Below, one piece after another: positions 1 to 5,708 of a stretch of 5,909 nucleotides of DNA. Source of the stretch: Endomicrobium sp. (GTDB lineage Bacteria; Elusimicrobiota; Endomicrobiia; Endomicrobiales; Endomicrobiaceae). Location of the stretch: positions 1-5,909 of the forward strand of contig JAITOH010000026.1 in the NCBI GenBank assembly GCA_031290055.1, written 5' to 3'. The translations under genes and the position numbers were made by a program. Within the stretch, counting starts at the first letter, position 1. Every line of letters begins with the position of its first letter. Under the pieces are notes generated by a model, which did not search any database, was not told the DNA's origin, and saw nothing but the letters and a program-made list of their open reading frames with translations.

Positions 1-1534
1 CTTCTATTTCTTCCTTATGTTTTGTATCTTCAGAAGCATATTGTTCTGCTTCTTTTACATAATTATTTATATCTTCTTTCGAGAGTTTAGTTGACGATGA
101 TATTTTAATAGATTGCTCTTTACCAGTTCCTTTATCTTTTGCTGAAACATGCAAAATGCCATTTGCATCTATATCAAAAGTAACCTCTATCTGAGGAACA
201 CCCCTTGGTGCAGCTGGTATGCCATCAAGCATGAATCTACCAAGAGATAAATTGTCTTTTGCCATAGGCCTTTCTCCTTGAAGAACATTAATTTCAACAC
301 TGGACTGGCTATCTGCAGCAGTTGAAAATATTTGAGAGCGCTTTGCAGGTACAGTGGTGTTCCTATCTATGAGAGGAGTCCTAACTCCACCCATAGTTTC
401 AAGTCCAAGTGTAAGCGGTGTAACATCCAGAAGAAGAATATCTTTCACGTCACCTGTTAACACAGCCGCTTGAACAGCTGCTCCAAAACATACACATTCC
501 ATAGGATCTATTCCATGTTCTACCTTCTTTCCAACATGATCTTCAACGAATTTCTGAACAATAGGCATTCTGGTAGGTCCACCAACTAAAATTATTTTTG
601 TTACTGTTTCAGTTGTAAGTTTAGCATCTTTCACAGCTTGGCCTATTGACGTTTCACACCTTTCGACTATAGGTCTTACAAGGTTTTCAAGAGTTGCTCT
701 TGTAAATTTCATTGTTAAATGTTTAGGACCTGAAGCATCAGCCGTAATAAATGGAAGATTTATATCAGTTTCTAAAACACTTGAAAGCTCAATTTTTGCT
801 TTTTCGGCAGCTTCTTTCAAACGCTGAACTGCCATTTTATCTTTTCTCAAATCTATTCCATTTGTTCTTTTAAAGTCTTCAGCAATGTAATCAATCAAAG
901 CGTTATCCATATCAGTTCCGCCAAGCTGTGTGTCACCAGAAGTTGATAGAACTTCAAATGTGCCTTCTGCACCCATTTCCATGATTGTTACATCAAGTGT
1001 ACCACCACCAAGATCAAAAACTAATACCTTCTGCTCTTTGCCAACTTTATCTATTCCATAAGCAAGTGCTGCAGCCGTAGGTTCATTAACAAGCCTTACA
1101 ACTTCAAGACCTGCTATTGCACCAGCATCTTTTGTAGCTTGCCTTTGATCATCGTTAAAATACGCTGGAACTGTAATGACAGCTTTTGTAATTAAATCAC
1201 CCAAATAAGCCTCCGCGTCTTTCTTAACCTTCTGAAGAATAAAACCCGAAAGCTGTTGTGGTGTAAATTCCTTACCATTTACATTGTATTTGTAGTTTGT
1301 TCCCATCTTCCTTTTAAAGGCACTTATAGTTCCCTCCGGATTTGTAACTGCCTGCCTTCTTGCAGGTTCACCAACTAAAAGTTGCCCGTCCTTTGTGAAT
1401 GCAACATAAGACGGAAACGCCTTACCTCCTAGGGTTGTTCCTTCAGCCGAAGGAATGAGAGTAGTTTTACCGCCCTCCATAACAGCTGCTGCAGAATTTG
1501 ATGTCCCCAAATCGATACCTATAATTTTTGCCAT
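1..1534 (-). CDS. dnaK: Chaperone protein DnaK (Hsp70), C-terminus cut off by the window edge
   Basis: This is the cytoplasmic ATP-dependent Hsp70 chaperone, which binds exposed hydrophobic peptides and cycles with DnaJ and GrpE. The 511 visible residues cover the whole ATPase domain and nearly all of the substrate-binding beta domain; the helical lid and tail lie outside the window. Visible motifs are the phosphate-1 loop GIDLGTSNS (6-14), the connect-1 region [11 protein letters not shown] (150-160), phosphate-2 [11 protein letters not shown] (173-183), the adenosine motif [10 protein letters not shown] (315-324), the linker [13 protein letters not shown] (365-377) and [10 protein letters not shown] (458-467). 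The ATG at 1534 follows AGGAGG (1542-1547) at 7 nt, a strong site fitting a highly expressed protein. It is the third gene of the hrcA operon, 126 bp after grpE. The variants [21 protein letters not shown] and DPME resemble DnaK of Thermoplasma and Thaumarchaeota, as I remember them, more than E. coli or Bacillus DnaK. The identity is certain; the ancestry is inference. Confidence 0.98.
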   Translation of the reverse strand, partial: MAKIIGIDLGTSNSAAAVMEGGKTTLIPSAEGTTLGGKAFPSYVAFTKDGQLLVGEPARRQAVTNPEGTISAFKRKMGTNYKYNVNGKEFTPQQLSGFILQKVKKDAEAYLGDLITKAVITVPAYFNDDQRQATKDAGAIAGLEVVRLVNEPTAAALAYGIDKVGKEQKVLVFDLGGGTLDVTIMEMGAEGTFEVLSTSGDTQLGGTDMDNALIDYIAEDFKRTNGIDLRKDKMAVQRLKEAAEKAKIELSSVLETDINLPFITADASGPKHLTMKFTRATLENLVRPIVERCETSIGQAVKDAKLTTETVTKIILVGGPTRMPIVQKFVEDHVGKKVEHGIDPMECVCFGAAVQAAVLTGDVKDILLLDVTPLTLGLETMGGVRTPLIDRNTTVPAKRSQIFSTAADSQSSVEINVLQGERPMAKDNLSLGRFMLDGIPAAPRGVPQIEVTFDIDANGILHVSAKDKGTGKEQSIKISSSTKLSKEDINNYVKEAEQYASEDTKHKEEIE

Positions 1535-1660
1535 ATCACAACCTCCTAATATTAATGCTAACTGTGTTATTTACTTAACTTATATTTTTACTTATAACTA
1601 AACAATAATTTTTAAAATCCTCAACAACCGCATTATTTGAACATTTAAGATTCATAATTT

Positions 1661-2221
1661 TCACATATTCTCTATCTTTTTTATATTTTTTGCCACCTTT
1701 ACTTTTGCTGTTCTGACCAATCTACAATTTATCTTATAACCTTTTTGGTAAATTTCTAAAATTTCTCCATCCTCTTTTTCACTCTCAATATGCTCTAAGG
1801 CTTCACATGTATTTGGGTCAAAAATTTTACATTGAACTTCTTCAACCCCTTCTTCTTTCAATATTTTTGAAAATTCTTTGTTTATCATTTCAAGACCAGT
1901 AATTATACTTTCTATATTATTCCCCGACCTTGCACTCTGCAAAGCTTGTTGCAAAACATCACTAATTTCAATCTGCCTAAGAAGAATTCTCTCTTTCCCC
2001 CAATCTAGATAATCTTTTTTTTCTTTTTCAGAGCGTTTTCTGTAATTTTCAAAATCAGCCTTAAGTCTTAAAAGTTGATCATAATATCTTTGGACCAAGT
2101 CTTCCTTAGCTTCAAGAGATTGTCTCAAAATTTCAACCTCAGAAATCTTCTCGGTTCCTGTCTCACTATTTTTGACTATTTCAGAGTCTTCGCTTGTATT
2201 TTTTTGTTTTTCGTTTTCCAA
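1661..2221 (-). CDS. grpE: GrpE nucleotide exchange factor for DnaK
   Basis: GrpE is the homodimeric co-chaperone that releases ADP from DnaK and so resets the chaperone cycle. From the TTG start proposed here it has 186 residues, within the usual range. The N-terminus is charged and low in complexity (rich in E, K, N and S). A long coiled-coil helix follows, with the family segment RLKADFENYRKR. The C-terminal beta domain carries the hallmarks FDPNTCEALEHIES, YQKGYKINCRLVR and AKVKVAK. The frame stays open upstream to a GTG at 2248, which would overlap the end of hrcA by 13 bp. The TTG at 2221 is preferred because GGGAGG (2227-2232) sits 5 nt before it, whereas the GTG has no such site. With this start the gene begins 14 bp after the hrcA stop, which implies cotranscription. 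The family is certain; the start is likely but unproven. Confidence 0.95.
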   Translation of the reverse strand: MENEKQKNTSEDSEIVKNSETGTEKISEVEILRQSLEAKEDLVQRYYDQLLRLKADFENYRKRSEKEKKDYLDWGKERILLRQIEISDVLQQALQSARSGNNIESIITGLEMINKEFSKILKEEGVEEVQCKIFDPNTCEALEHIESEKEDGEILEIYQKGYKINCRLVRTAKVKVAKNIKKIENM

Positions 2222-2226
2222 ATTAT

Positions 2227-2232
2227 CCTCCC
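2227..2232 (-). promoter_or_regulatory. Ribosome binding site deciding the grpE start
   Basis: GGGAGG on the minus strand is followed by the 5-nt spacer ATAAT and then an in-frame TTG at 2221. It lies in the short gap just after the hrcA stop codon. It is the only strong Shine-Dalgarno match near the grpE start, and it favours TTG over the upstream in-frame GTG at 2248. Confidence 0.8.
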
Positions 2233-2235
2233 ATA

Positions 2236-3276
2236 TTAAGTCATACACTTAAAAAATTTGTTTAACATCTCGGAAATTCGACTCACCAACAACATCATTT
2301 TTTGATATTCCATACGCTTGGGCCCCACAATTCCTAAAATACCAACAGCTCGTTCACTATTTTTGTAAACTGTAGCGATCATACTTAAATCTTTAAATCC
2401 TGAAAGCATATTTTCTGAACCTATTTTTACATCTACCTCACCATTACTAAAATCTTTATTCATTATTTCTACGAATTTTTCTTTGTCCTCATTAAATCTC
2501 ATAAGAGCTTTTATAATTTCAAAATCGTCAAAATTAGGAACAACAATTGCATTTGATAAAGCACCATCTATGTAAATGTCATCTTGTATATCATAAAAAA
2601 CGTCACTTACTTTTTCAGCTATTTCTAAAATTTCAAGTTCATTTTCTTTAAAAACTCTTATATCAGAGATAAGTCTTTCACTTGCTTGTGCAACCAGTAC
2701 ACCTCTCAATTTTTCATTTAAAAATTTTCTTAATCTACTAAGTTGCCATTTACCAAGAAAAGCCTTTACTCTTTTATGCTTTATAACTCCACTCTTAGTA
2801 AGCAAAACAACTAAAAGTTCTTTTCCAGAAATTTGCAAAAGTTCAATATTTTTTATTTCATCATATTGAGTCTTCAGTGCCATAACAAAACCAGTGTGTT
2901 GCGAAATTACAGACAAAATATGAGAAGTATCTGAAAGAAGACTCTCTATTTCATCGTGCTTTCTTTCATATTCCTTCTTTATTCTTTCTTCCTCCTCAAC
3001 TGCAAAATTTTGCAGTTTTACAAGGCTATTTACATACAACCTGTACCCTTTGTCCGTGGGAATCCTTCCAGCAGAAGTATGAGGATGAGTTAAACATCCA
3101 TCTTTTTCAAGACTTGCCATCAAGCTTCTAACCGCAGCCGGAGAAAAAGAAATTTTATACTCCTCTATCAAAATTTTTGACCCAACAGGTTTTCCAGTCC
3201 TAATAAAGTGATGTATGACAGAACTCAATATTTTGGACTTTCTTTCTTTTAAAACCTCAAATGCCACATGTCGCAC
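2236..3276 (-). CDS. hrcA: Heat-inducible transcription repressor HrcA
   Basis: HrcA is the repressor of class I heat-shock genes. It binds CIRCE operators as a dimer and in many bacteria needs GroEL to stay active. At 346 residues it has the normal family length. The N-terminal winged helix-turn-helix spans roughly residues 8-80, with ERKSKIL, TGKPVGSK (27-34), the recognition-helix region SPAAVRSLMASLEKDG (45-60) and the wing HTSAGRIPTDKGYRLYV (66-82). The central GAF-like dimerisation domain is more diverged. The C-terminus carries GILGIVGPKRMEYQK (312-326), a typical family ending. The GTG start at 3276 has GAGG (3282-3285) 5 nt upstream; an in-frame GTG at 3267 is a weaker alternative. 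As first gene behind a CIRCE operator it is very likely autoregulated. Its divergent neighbour across about 360 bp is the korC-like gene. Confidence 0.97.
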   Translation of the reverse strand: MRHVAFEVLKERKSKILSSVIHHFIRTGKPVGSKILIEEYKISFSPAAVRSLMASLEKDGCLTHPHTSAGRIPTDKGYRLYVNSLVKLQNFAVEEEERIKKEYERKHDEIESLLSDTSHILSVISQHTGFVMALKTQYDEIKNIELLQISGKELLVVLLTKSGVIKHKRVKAFLGKWQLSRLRKFLNEKLRGVLVAQASERLISDIRVFKENELEILEIAEKVSDVFYDIQDDIYIDGALSNAIVVPNFDDFEIIKALMRFNEDKEKFVEIMNKDFSNGEVDVKIGSENMLSGFKDLSMIATVYKNSERAVGILGIVGPKRMEYQKMMLLVSRISEMLNKFFKCMT

Positions 3277-3281
3277 TTAAA

Positions 3282-3285
3282 CCTC
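3282..3285 (-). promoter_or_regulatory. Ribosome binding site of hrcA
   Basis: GAGG on the minus strand lies 5 nt before the GTG at 3276 and supports that non-ATG start. It is weaker than the sites of grpE and dnaK, as would suit a repressor needed in small amounts; that last point is inference. Confidence 0.65.
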
Positions 3286-3306
3286 ATTCCATATATCGAA
3301 ATCATC

Positions 3307-3333
3307 TTAGCACTCATAATAATATAGTGCTAG
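3307..3333 (-). promoter_or_regulatory. CIRCE operator (HrcA binding site)
   Basis: On the plus strand the sequence reads TTAGCACTC, nine bases, then TAGTGCTAG. The known CIRCE consensus is TTAGCACTC-N9-GAGTGCTAA. The left arm is perfect, the right arm has two mismatches, and the 9-bp spacer is exact: 16 of 18 arm positions match. The site begins just after the minus-strand -10 box and covers the expected transcription start, so bound HrcA should block RNA polymerase. It lies about 30 bp upstream of the hrcA start codon. Together with the encoded HrcA this supports autorepression of the whole operon. Confidence 0.95.
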
Positions 3334-3334
3334 T

Positions 3335-3363
3335 ATTCTAACACTAACATAAGATTATGTCAA
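3335..3363 (-). promoter_or_regulatory. Sigma-70-type promoter of the hrcA-grpE-dnaK operon
   Basis: On the minus strand TTGACA (3363 to 3358), a perfect -35 box, is followed by a 17-bp spacer and TAGAAT (3340 to 3335), which matches TATAAT at 5 of 6 positions. The predicted start, around 3328, falls inside the CIRCE operator, the standard geometry for HrcA-controlled genes. The vegetative-type boxes fit regulation by repression rather than by a dedicated heat-shock sigma factor. Confidence 0.88.
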
Positions 3364-3557
3364 GCACTTTTTGCAATAATTGCGGAATAAAAATCAAGAT
3401 GTATATCTAAGTTTAAAGAAGGAAATTACTATAAAAAATAAGTTTAAATTTATATATAGTTGTTGAATAGTTCTTAAAAAATTGAAGGCGGTAAATAGAA
3501 TTTACATTAACCAAAAATTGCTAACTTCCGCATGTTTTTATTTTACTTTTATATTGA

Positions 3558-3587
3558 TTGACAATTTAGCCAACATTGTAGTATCAT
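3558..3587 (+). promoter_or_regulatory. Sigma-70-type promoter of the korC-like gene
   Basis: TTGACA (3558-3563), an 18-bp spacer and TATCAT (3582-3587, 5 of 6 to consensus) lie about 47 bp before the ATG at 3635. TATCAT is repeated in inverted form as ATGATA at 3604-3609, just downstream of the expected start. That could be an operator or a short leader hairpin, but six bases in AT-rich DNA can arise by chance. Confidence 0.65.
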
Positions 3588-3634
3588 ACCATGTGATTGT
3601 AAAATGATATGCTACAAAAAGAGCGTGAAGAAGT

Positions 3635-4192
3635 ATGAAATTTGAAATAATAATAGCAGGATTTGGCGGACAAGGAGTTCTTCTGGCTGGCATTTTGATT
3701 GCTCAAGCTGCACTGGAAGAAGGTTTTTACACAACATGGTTTCCGTCTTATAAGGCAGAGATACGTGGTGGTACAGCTAATTCCACAGTCATTATATCAG
3801 ATGATGAAATAGGCTCTCCAGTTCTTTTCAGTCCAAGTGCCTTAATAGCACTGAATGAAAGCTCTTTGGATGACTTTATGCCAAAAATTATTAATGAGGA
3901 CGCCATAATAATTGCAAATGCTTCAGTTATATCTCAAAATAAGGAATACAGAATAAAACCACATTTCATGCATTTAACAGAAATTGCAGATAGAGAAATA
4001 AAAAATGTAAAAGTCGCAAATATGATTGCCACTGGTGCATTGATAAAAGCATTAAAAATCCACGTAAAATGTGGAAAAAATCTCTCTCTAGCAAGTTTGC
4101 TATTAGCATGTGAAAAGATTTTTTCCCCTAAACAAGAGCTTATCGAAGTCAATAGAAAAGCAATCACAACAGGATTCAATCTTATAAATTAG
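3635..4192 (+). CDS. 2-oxoacid:ferredoxin oxidoreductase, gamma subunit (KorC/VorC type)
   Basis: This is the gamma subunit of a thiamine-diphosphate, iron-sulfur enzyme that oxidatively decarboxylates a 2-oxoacid (2-oxoglutarate or a branched-chain oxoacid) to the acyl-CoA, reducing ferredoxin, or works in reverse to fix CO2. The whole 185 residues match the POR gamma domain. GFGGQG (9-14) is the nucleotide-binding-like glycine motif at the N-terminus, and PSYKAEIRGGTAN (37-49) is the family signature, with K in place of the usual G in SYGAE. The start has only a weak purine-rich site (GAAGAAG). The gene has its own promoter and no alpha, beta or ferredoxin-like subunit beside it, although these normally form one operon, so its partners must be elsewhere or it is an orphan paralogue. 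Sequence alone does not fix the substrate. Confidence 0.9.
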   Translation: MKFEIIIAGFGGQGVLLAGILIAQAALEEGFYTTWFPSYKAEIRGGTANSTVIISDDEIGSPVLFSPSALIALNESSLDDFMPKIINEDAIIIANASVISQNKEYRIKPHFMHLTEIADREIKNVKVANMIATGALIKALKIHVKCGKNLSLASLLLACEKIFSPKQELIEVNRKAITTGFNLIN

Positions 4193-4212
4193 CCCATAAA
4201 ATTATGACAGCC

Positions 4213-4315
4213 TTACTTGTGAACTCTATCAGAAAGCTAATTATTTTTTAAAGTCGGCAAAGATTTAGACGAAATTAAAGTTAATTGAAGTTAGCGATAG
4301 AGTTTGCACAAGTAA
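4213..4315. repeat. Long imperfect inverted repeat (structured element)
   Basis: The left arm 4213-4230 (TTACTTGTG + AACTCTATC) pairs with the right arm 4296-4315 (GATAGAGTT + TG + CACAAGTAA). That gives 18 base pairs interrupted only by the 2-nt bulge TG. After an AGAAA bulge, GCTAA (4236-4240) pairs with TTAGC (4291-4295), giving 23 pairs around a loop of about 50 nt. It lies about 20 bp after the stop codon of the oxidoreductase gene and is not followed by a T-run. It could be a 3'-UTR structure, a small RNA or the remnant of a small mobile element. Confidence 0.75.
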
Positions 4316-4530
4316 AGTTTATACTGTGTGGCAGAATTTTGGCTTGTGTTTGTTTTAAAATAAGAATCGTGGCGAGAAAATAGTTATATGTAACAATTGA
4401 AGTCACAGTAAGTTTTTCTTAAGATAGATAGATAAAAACCGTACCTTTGTATTGCTGTATAAATACCCCATCTACATGATAGACTACTTGTAAAAATACA
4501 CAAATTTTATTCACTACGGGAATTATTAAA

Positions 4531-4559
4531 TTGTCCGGTTATTTATATTTTTATAAGAT
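4531..4559 (+). promoter_or_regulatory. Possible weak promoter of the GNAT gene
   Basis: TTGTCC (4531-4536) and TAAGAT (4554-4559) are separated by 17 bp. Each matches the sigma-70 consensus at 4 of 6 positions. The location, about 80 bp before the start codon, is reasonable, but such matches are common in AT-rich DNA. Confidence 0.35.
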
Positions 4560-4627
4560 AAGCTAAATAGGGAAAAGCATTCGACAGATTTTTGAATAAA
4601 AATTTTGGAAAAGATTTATTTTTCTGC

Positions 4628-4631
4628 GAGG
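4628..4631 (+). promoter_or_regulatory. Ribosome binding site deciding the GNAT start
   Basis: GAGG lies 5 nt before the ATG at 4637. The same frame is open back to a TTG at 4592, which would add 15 residues (MNKNFGKDLFFCEDE) unlike the usual N-terminus of the family, and no comparable site precedes it. Confidence 0.7.
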
Positions 4632-4636
4632 ATGAA

Positions 4637-5095
4637 ATGACCACAATAAGACCGGCAAAAGTTACAGATGTAAAAGAAATACATAAACTCATTGAATATT
4701 ATGCTAACAAAAAGGAAATGCTCCATAGATCTCTAAACGCAATATATGAAAATATTCAGGAATTTGTAGTTCTTGAGAATAAAAATAGAATTATTGGGTG
4801 TGGTGCCTTACATGTTTCTTGGAAAAATTTAGCTGAAGTAAAATCCTTAGCTATAGCAGAGCAATATAAAAAACAAGGATTGGGCAGAAGAATAGTTGAA
4901 AAACTTCAAGAAAATGCTAGGAAATTAGATATACAAAAGATTTTTGCGTTGACTTTTAAGCCCGAATTTTTTAAAAAACTCGGTTATACAGTAATACTTA
5001 AAGAAATTCTTCCTCATAAAATATGGAATGAATGTATCAATTGTTATCTATTTCCAGACTGTGGCGAAATTGCACTACTTATTTATTTAAAGTAA
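4637..5095 (+). CDS. GNAT N-acetyltransferase, similar to short ArgA-type N-acetylglutamate synthases
   Basis: This is a single-domain acetyl-CoA-dependent N-acetyltransferase of 152 residues. The N-terminus IRPAKVTDVKEIHKLIEYYA is the typical first strand and helix. IIGCGALHV (52-60) and AEVKSLAIAEQY (66-77) are the central strands. KKQGLG (78-83) is the acetyl-CoA pyrophosphate loop, with K where R or Q is usual, and ALTFKPEFFKKLGY (104-117) follows. The C-terminus carries C133-x2-C136-x5-C142 (ECINC, FPDC). The patterns EMLHRSL, PHKIW and CxxC..FPDC match what I recall of short ArgA-like N-acetylglutamate synthases, which catalyse the first step of arginine biosynthesis. No other arginine gene is in the window, so the pathway is inferred from the protein alone. 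The ATG at 4637 is chosen over a TTG at 4592 because of the GAGG site and the fit to the family start. Confidence 0.88.
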   Translation: MTTIRPAKVTDVKEIHKLIEYYANKKEMLHRSLNAIYENIQEFVVLENKNRIIGCGALHVSWKNLAEVKSLAIAEQYKKQGLGRRIVEKLQENARKLDIQKIFALTFKPEFFKKLGYTVILKEILPHKIWNECINCYLFPDCGEIALLIYLK

Positions 5096-5272
5096 AATAT
5101 TTGTTATAATCGGGTGTAGTGTATTGATGTTTAGCATCATGGACCAGACTAAATAAGAAAAAAGTTGTTTGCAAGATACTTTTCTGAAGTCTGCTATTGT
5201 ACAAACTACTTCATTCTGTATTTCAAGTTTGAGTCCTTTACTGAACTGTGTAATTAAAAATTTAATATAAAG

Positions 5273-5357
5273 GCCGAGGTGGTGGAACGGAAGACACGTG
5301 AGACTCAAAATCTCAAATTGCTTAGGCAGTGTGCGGGTTCAAGTCCCGCTCTCGGCA
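5273..5357 (+). tRNA. tRNA-Leu, anticodon CAA
   Basis: A complete class II tRNA of 85 nt. The acceptor arm GCCGAGG (5273-5279) pairs with TCTCGGC (5350-5356), with one G-T wobble, and the discriminator base is A5357. The anticodon stem TGAGA/TCTCA (5299-5303 and 5311-5315) encloses the loop CTCAAAA, with anticodon CAA at 5306-5308 reading UUG. The long variable arm (5316-5332) contains TGC/GCA, as expected for leucine. The T arm is GCGGG-TTCAAGT-CCCGC (5333-5349). No CCA is encoded (TAT follows), so the end must be added by a nucleotidyltransferase. The body resembles bacterial tRNA-Leu(CAA). Possible promoter boxes just upstream (TTTACT, TTTAAT) are too weak to call. Confidence 0.96.
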
Positions 5358-5708
5358 TATTTCTTGGTCAAAAAGTTATAACAACCAAGCCAATATTCAT
5401 AATATCAAGTATGCATTTGGATTCCCTAAAATATAAACAATTATAAAACATCGGCTCTTTTCAGTGTGCCTTATTTACACCAAAAATCTATACATGTCTC
5501 CCCCCACCTCTTGTAAGATTTTTCATATCGTGTCAGAATAATACCACATGTAATCGCATGATTATGAAATAACACACGGATTCTTAGAGGTATTACACCA
5601 CAACATAGTCTGTTCCCCACCAACCGTGCCTCTTTAAACTCAACTTCTATTAAATATTAAACAACAATCACCAATGGTCTTCACCAAACATTTATAAAAA
5701 ATTCATTT
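5358..5708. other. Gene-free region between the tRNA and a convergent gene
   Basis: These 351 bases hold no credible coding frame. Just after the tRNA, CTTGGT (5363-5368) and ACCAAG (5384-5389) could form a weak 6-bp hairpin, but no T-run follows. There is a C-rich tract at 5500-5505. Two segments that look alike, 5475-5512 and 5593-5634, share TTACACCA, then a CCCC-ACC block, then CTCTT. Because transcription converges here, terminators are expected, but none is clear. Confidence 0.65.

Larger units (their letters stand above)
3277..3634. other. Divergent intergenic region between hrcA and the korC-like gene
   Basis: This AT-rich stretch of 358 bases holds no credible gene. Its left end contains the hrcA ribosome binding site, CIRCE operator and minus-strand promoter. 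Its right end contains the plus-strand promoter of the oxidoreductase gene. Between them are small palindromes: GCAAT-A-ATTGC near 3372-3382, and GTAAAT-AGA-ATTTAC around 3490-3504. The second is flanked by GCGG (about 3487-3490) and CCGC (about 3526-3529) with a T-rich run after it. I assign no function to this middle part. Confidence 0.7.
4193..4636. other. Gene-free region between the korC-like gene and the GNAT gene
   Basis: This stretch of 444 AT-rich bases shows no credible coding frame on either strand. It contains the long inverted repeat at 4213-4315, three GATA units at 4423-4434, a weak candidate promoter at 4531-4559 and the ribosome binding site of the acetyltransferase gene. I see no clear intrinsic terminator, that is, no GC-rich hairpin followed by a T-run, for the upstream gene. 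Confidence 0.7.

Noticed and set aside
3934..4179. Minus-strand open frame of 81 codons
   Set aside because: It lies wholly inside the plus-strand oxidoreductase gamma-subunit gene, which has clear family motifs. The translation resembles no family and is a shadow frame.
4423..4434. Three GATA units as a tandem repeat
   Set aside because: Three copies of an AT-rich tetramer are too few to distinguish from chance.
4592..4636. TTG at 4592 as the start of the acetyltransferase
   Set aside because: The extra 15 residues do not fit the family N-terminus. The ATG at 4637 has a GAGG site at 5 nt spacing.
5227..5256. TTTACT and TTTAAT as a tRNA promoter
   Set aside because: The -35 box matches poorly and the expected start would fall almost on the first tRNA base, leaving no leader for RNase P.
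5087..5308. Minus-strand open frame of 73 codons
   Set aside because: It overlaps the 5' part of the tRNA-Leu gene and the end of the acetyltransferase gene, has no supporting ribosome binding site and gives no recognisable protein.
5363..5389. Hairpin CTTGGT/ACCAAG after the tRNA as a terminator
   Set aside because: The stem is only 6 bp around a 15-nt loop, and no T-run follows on either strand.
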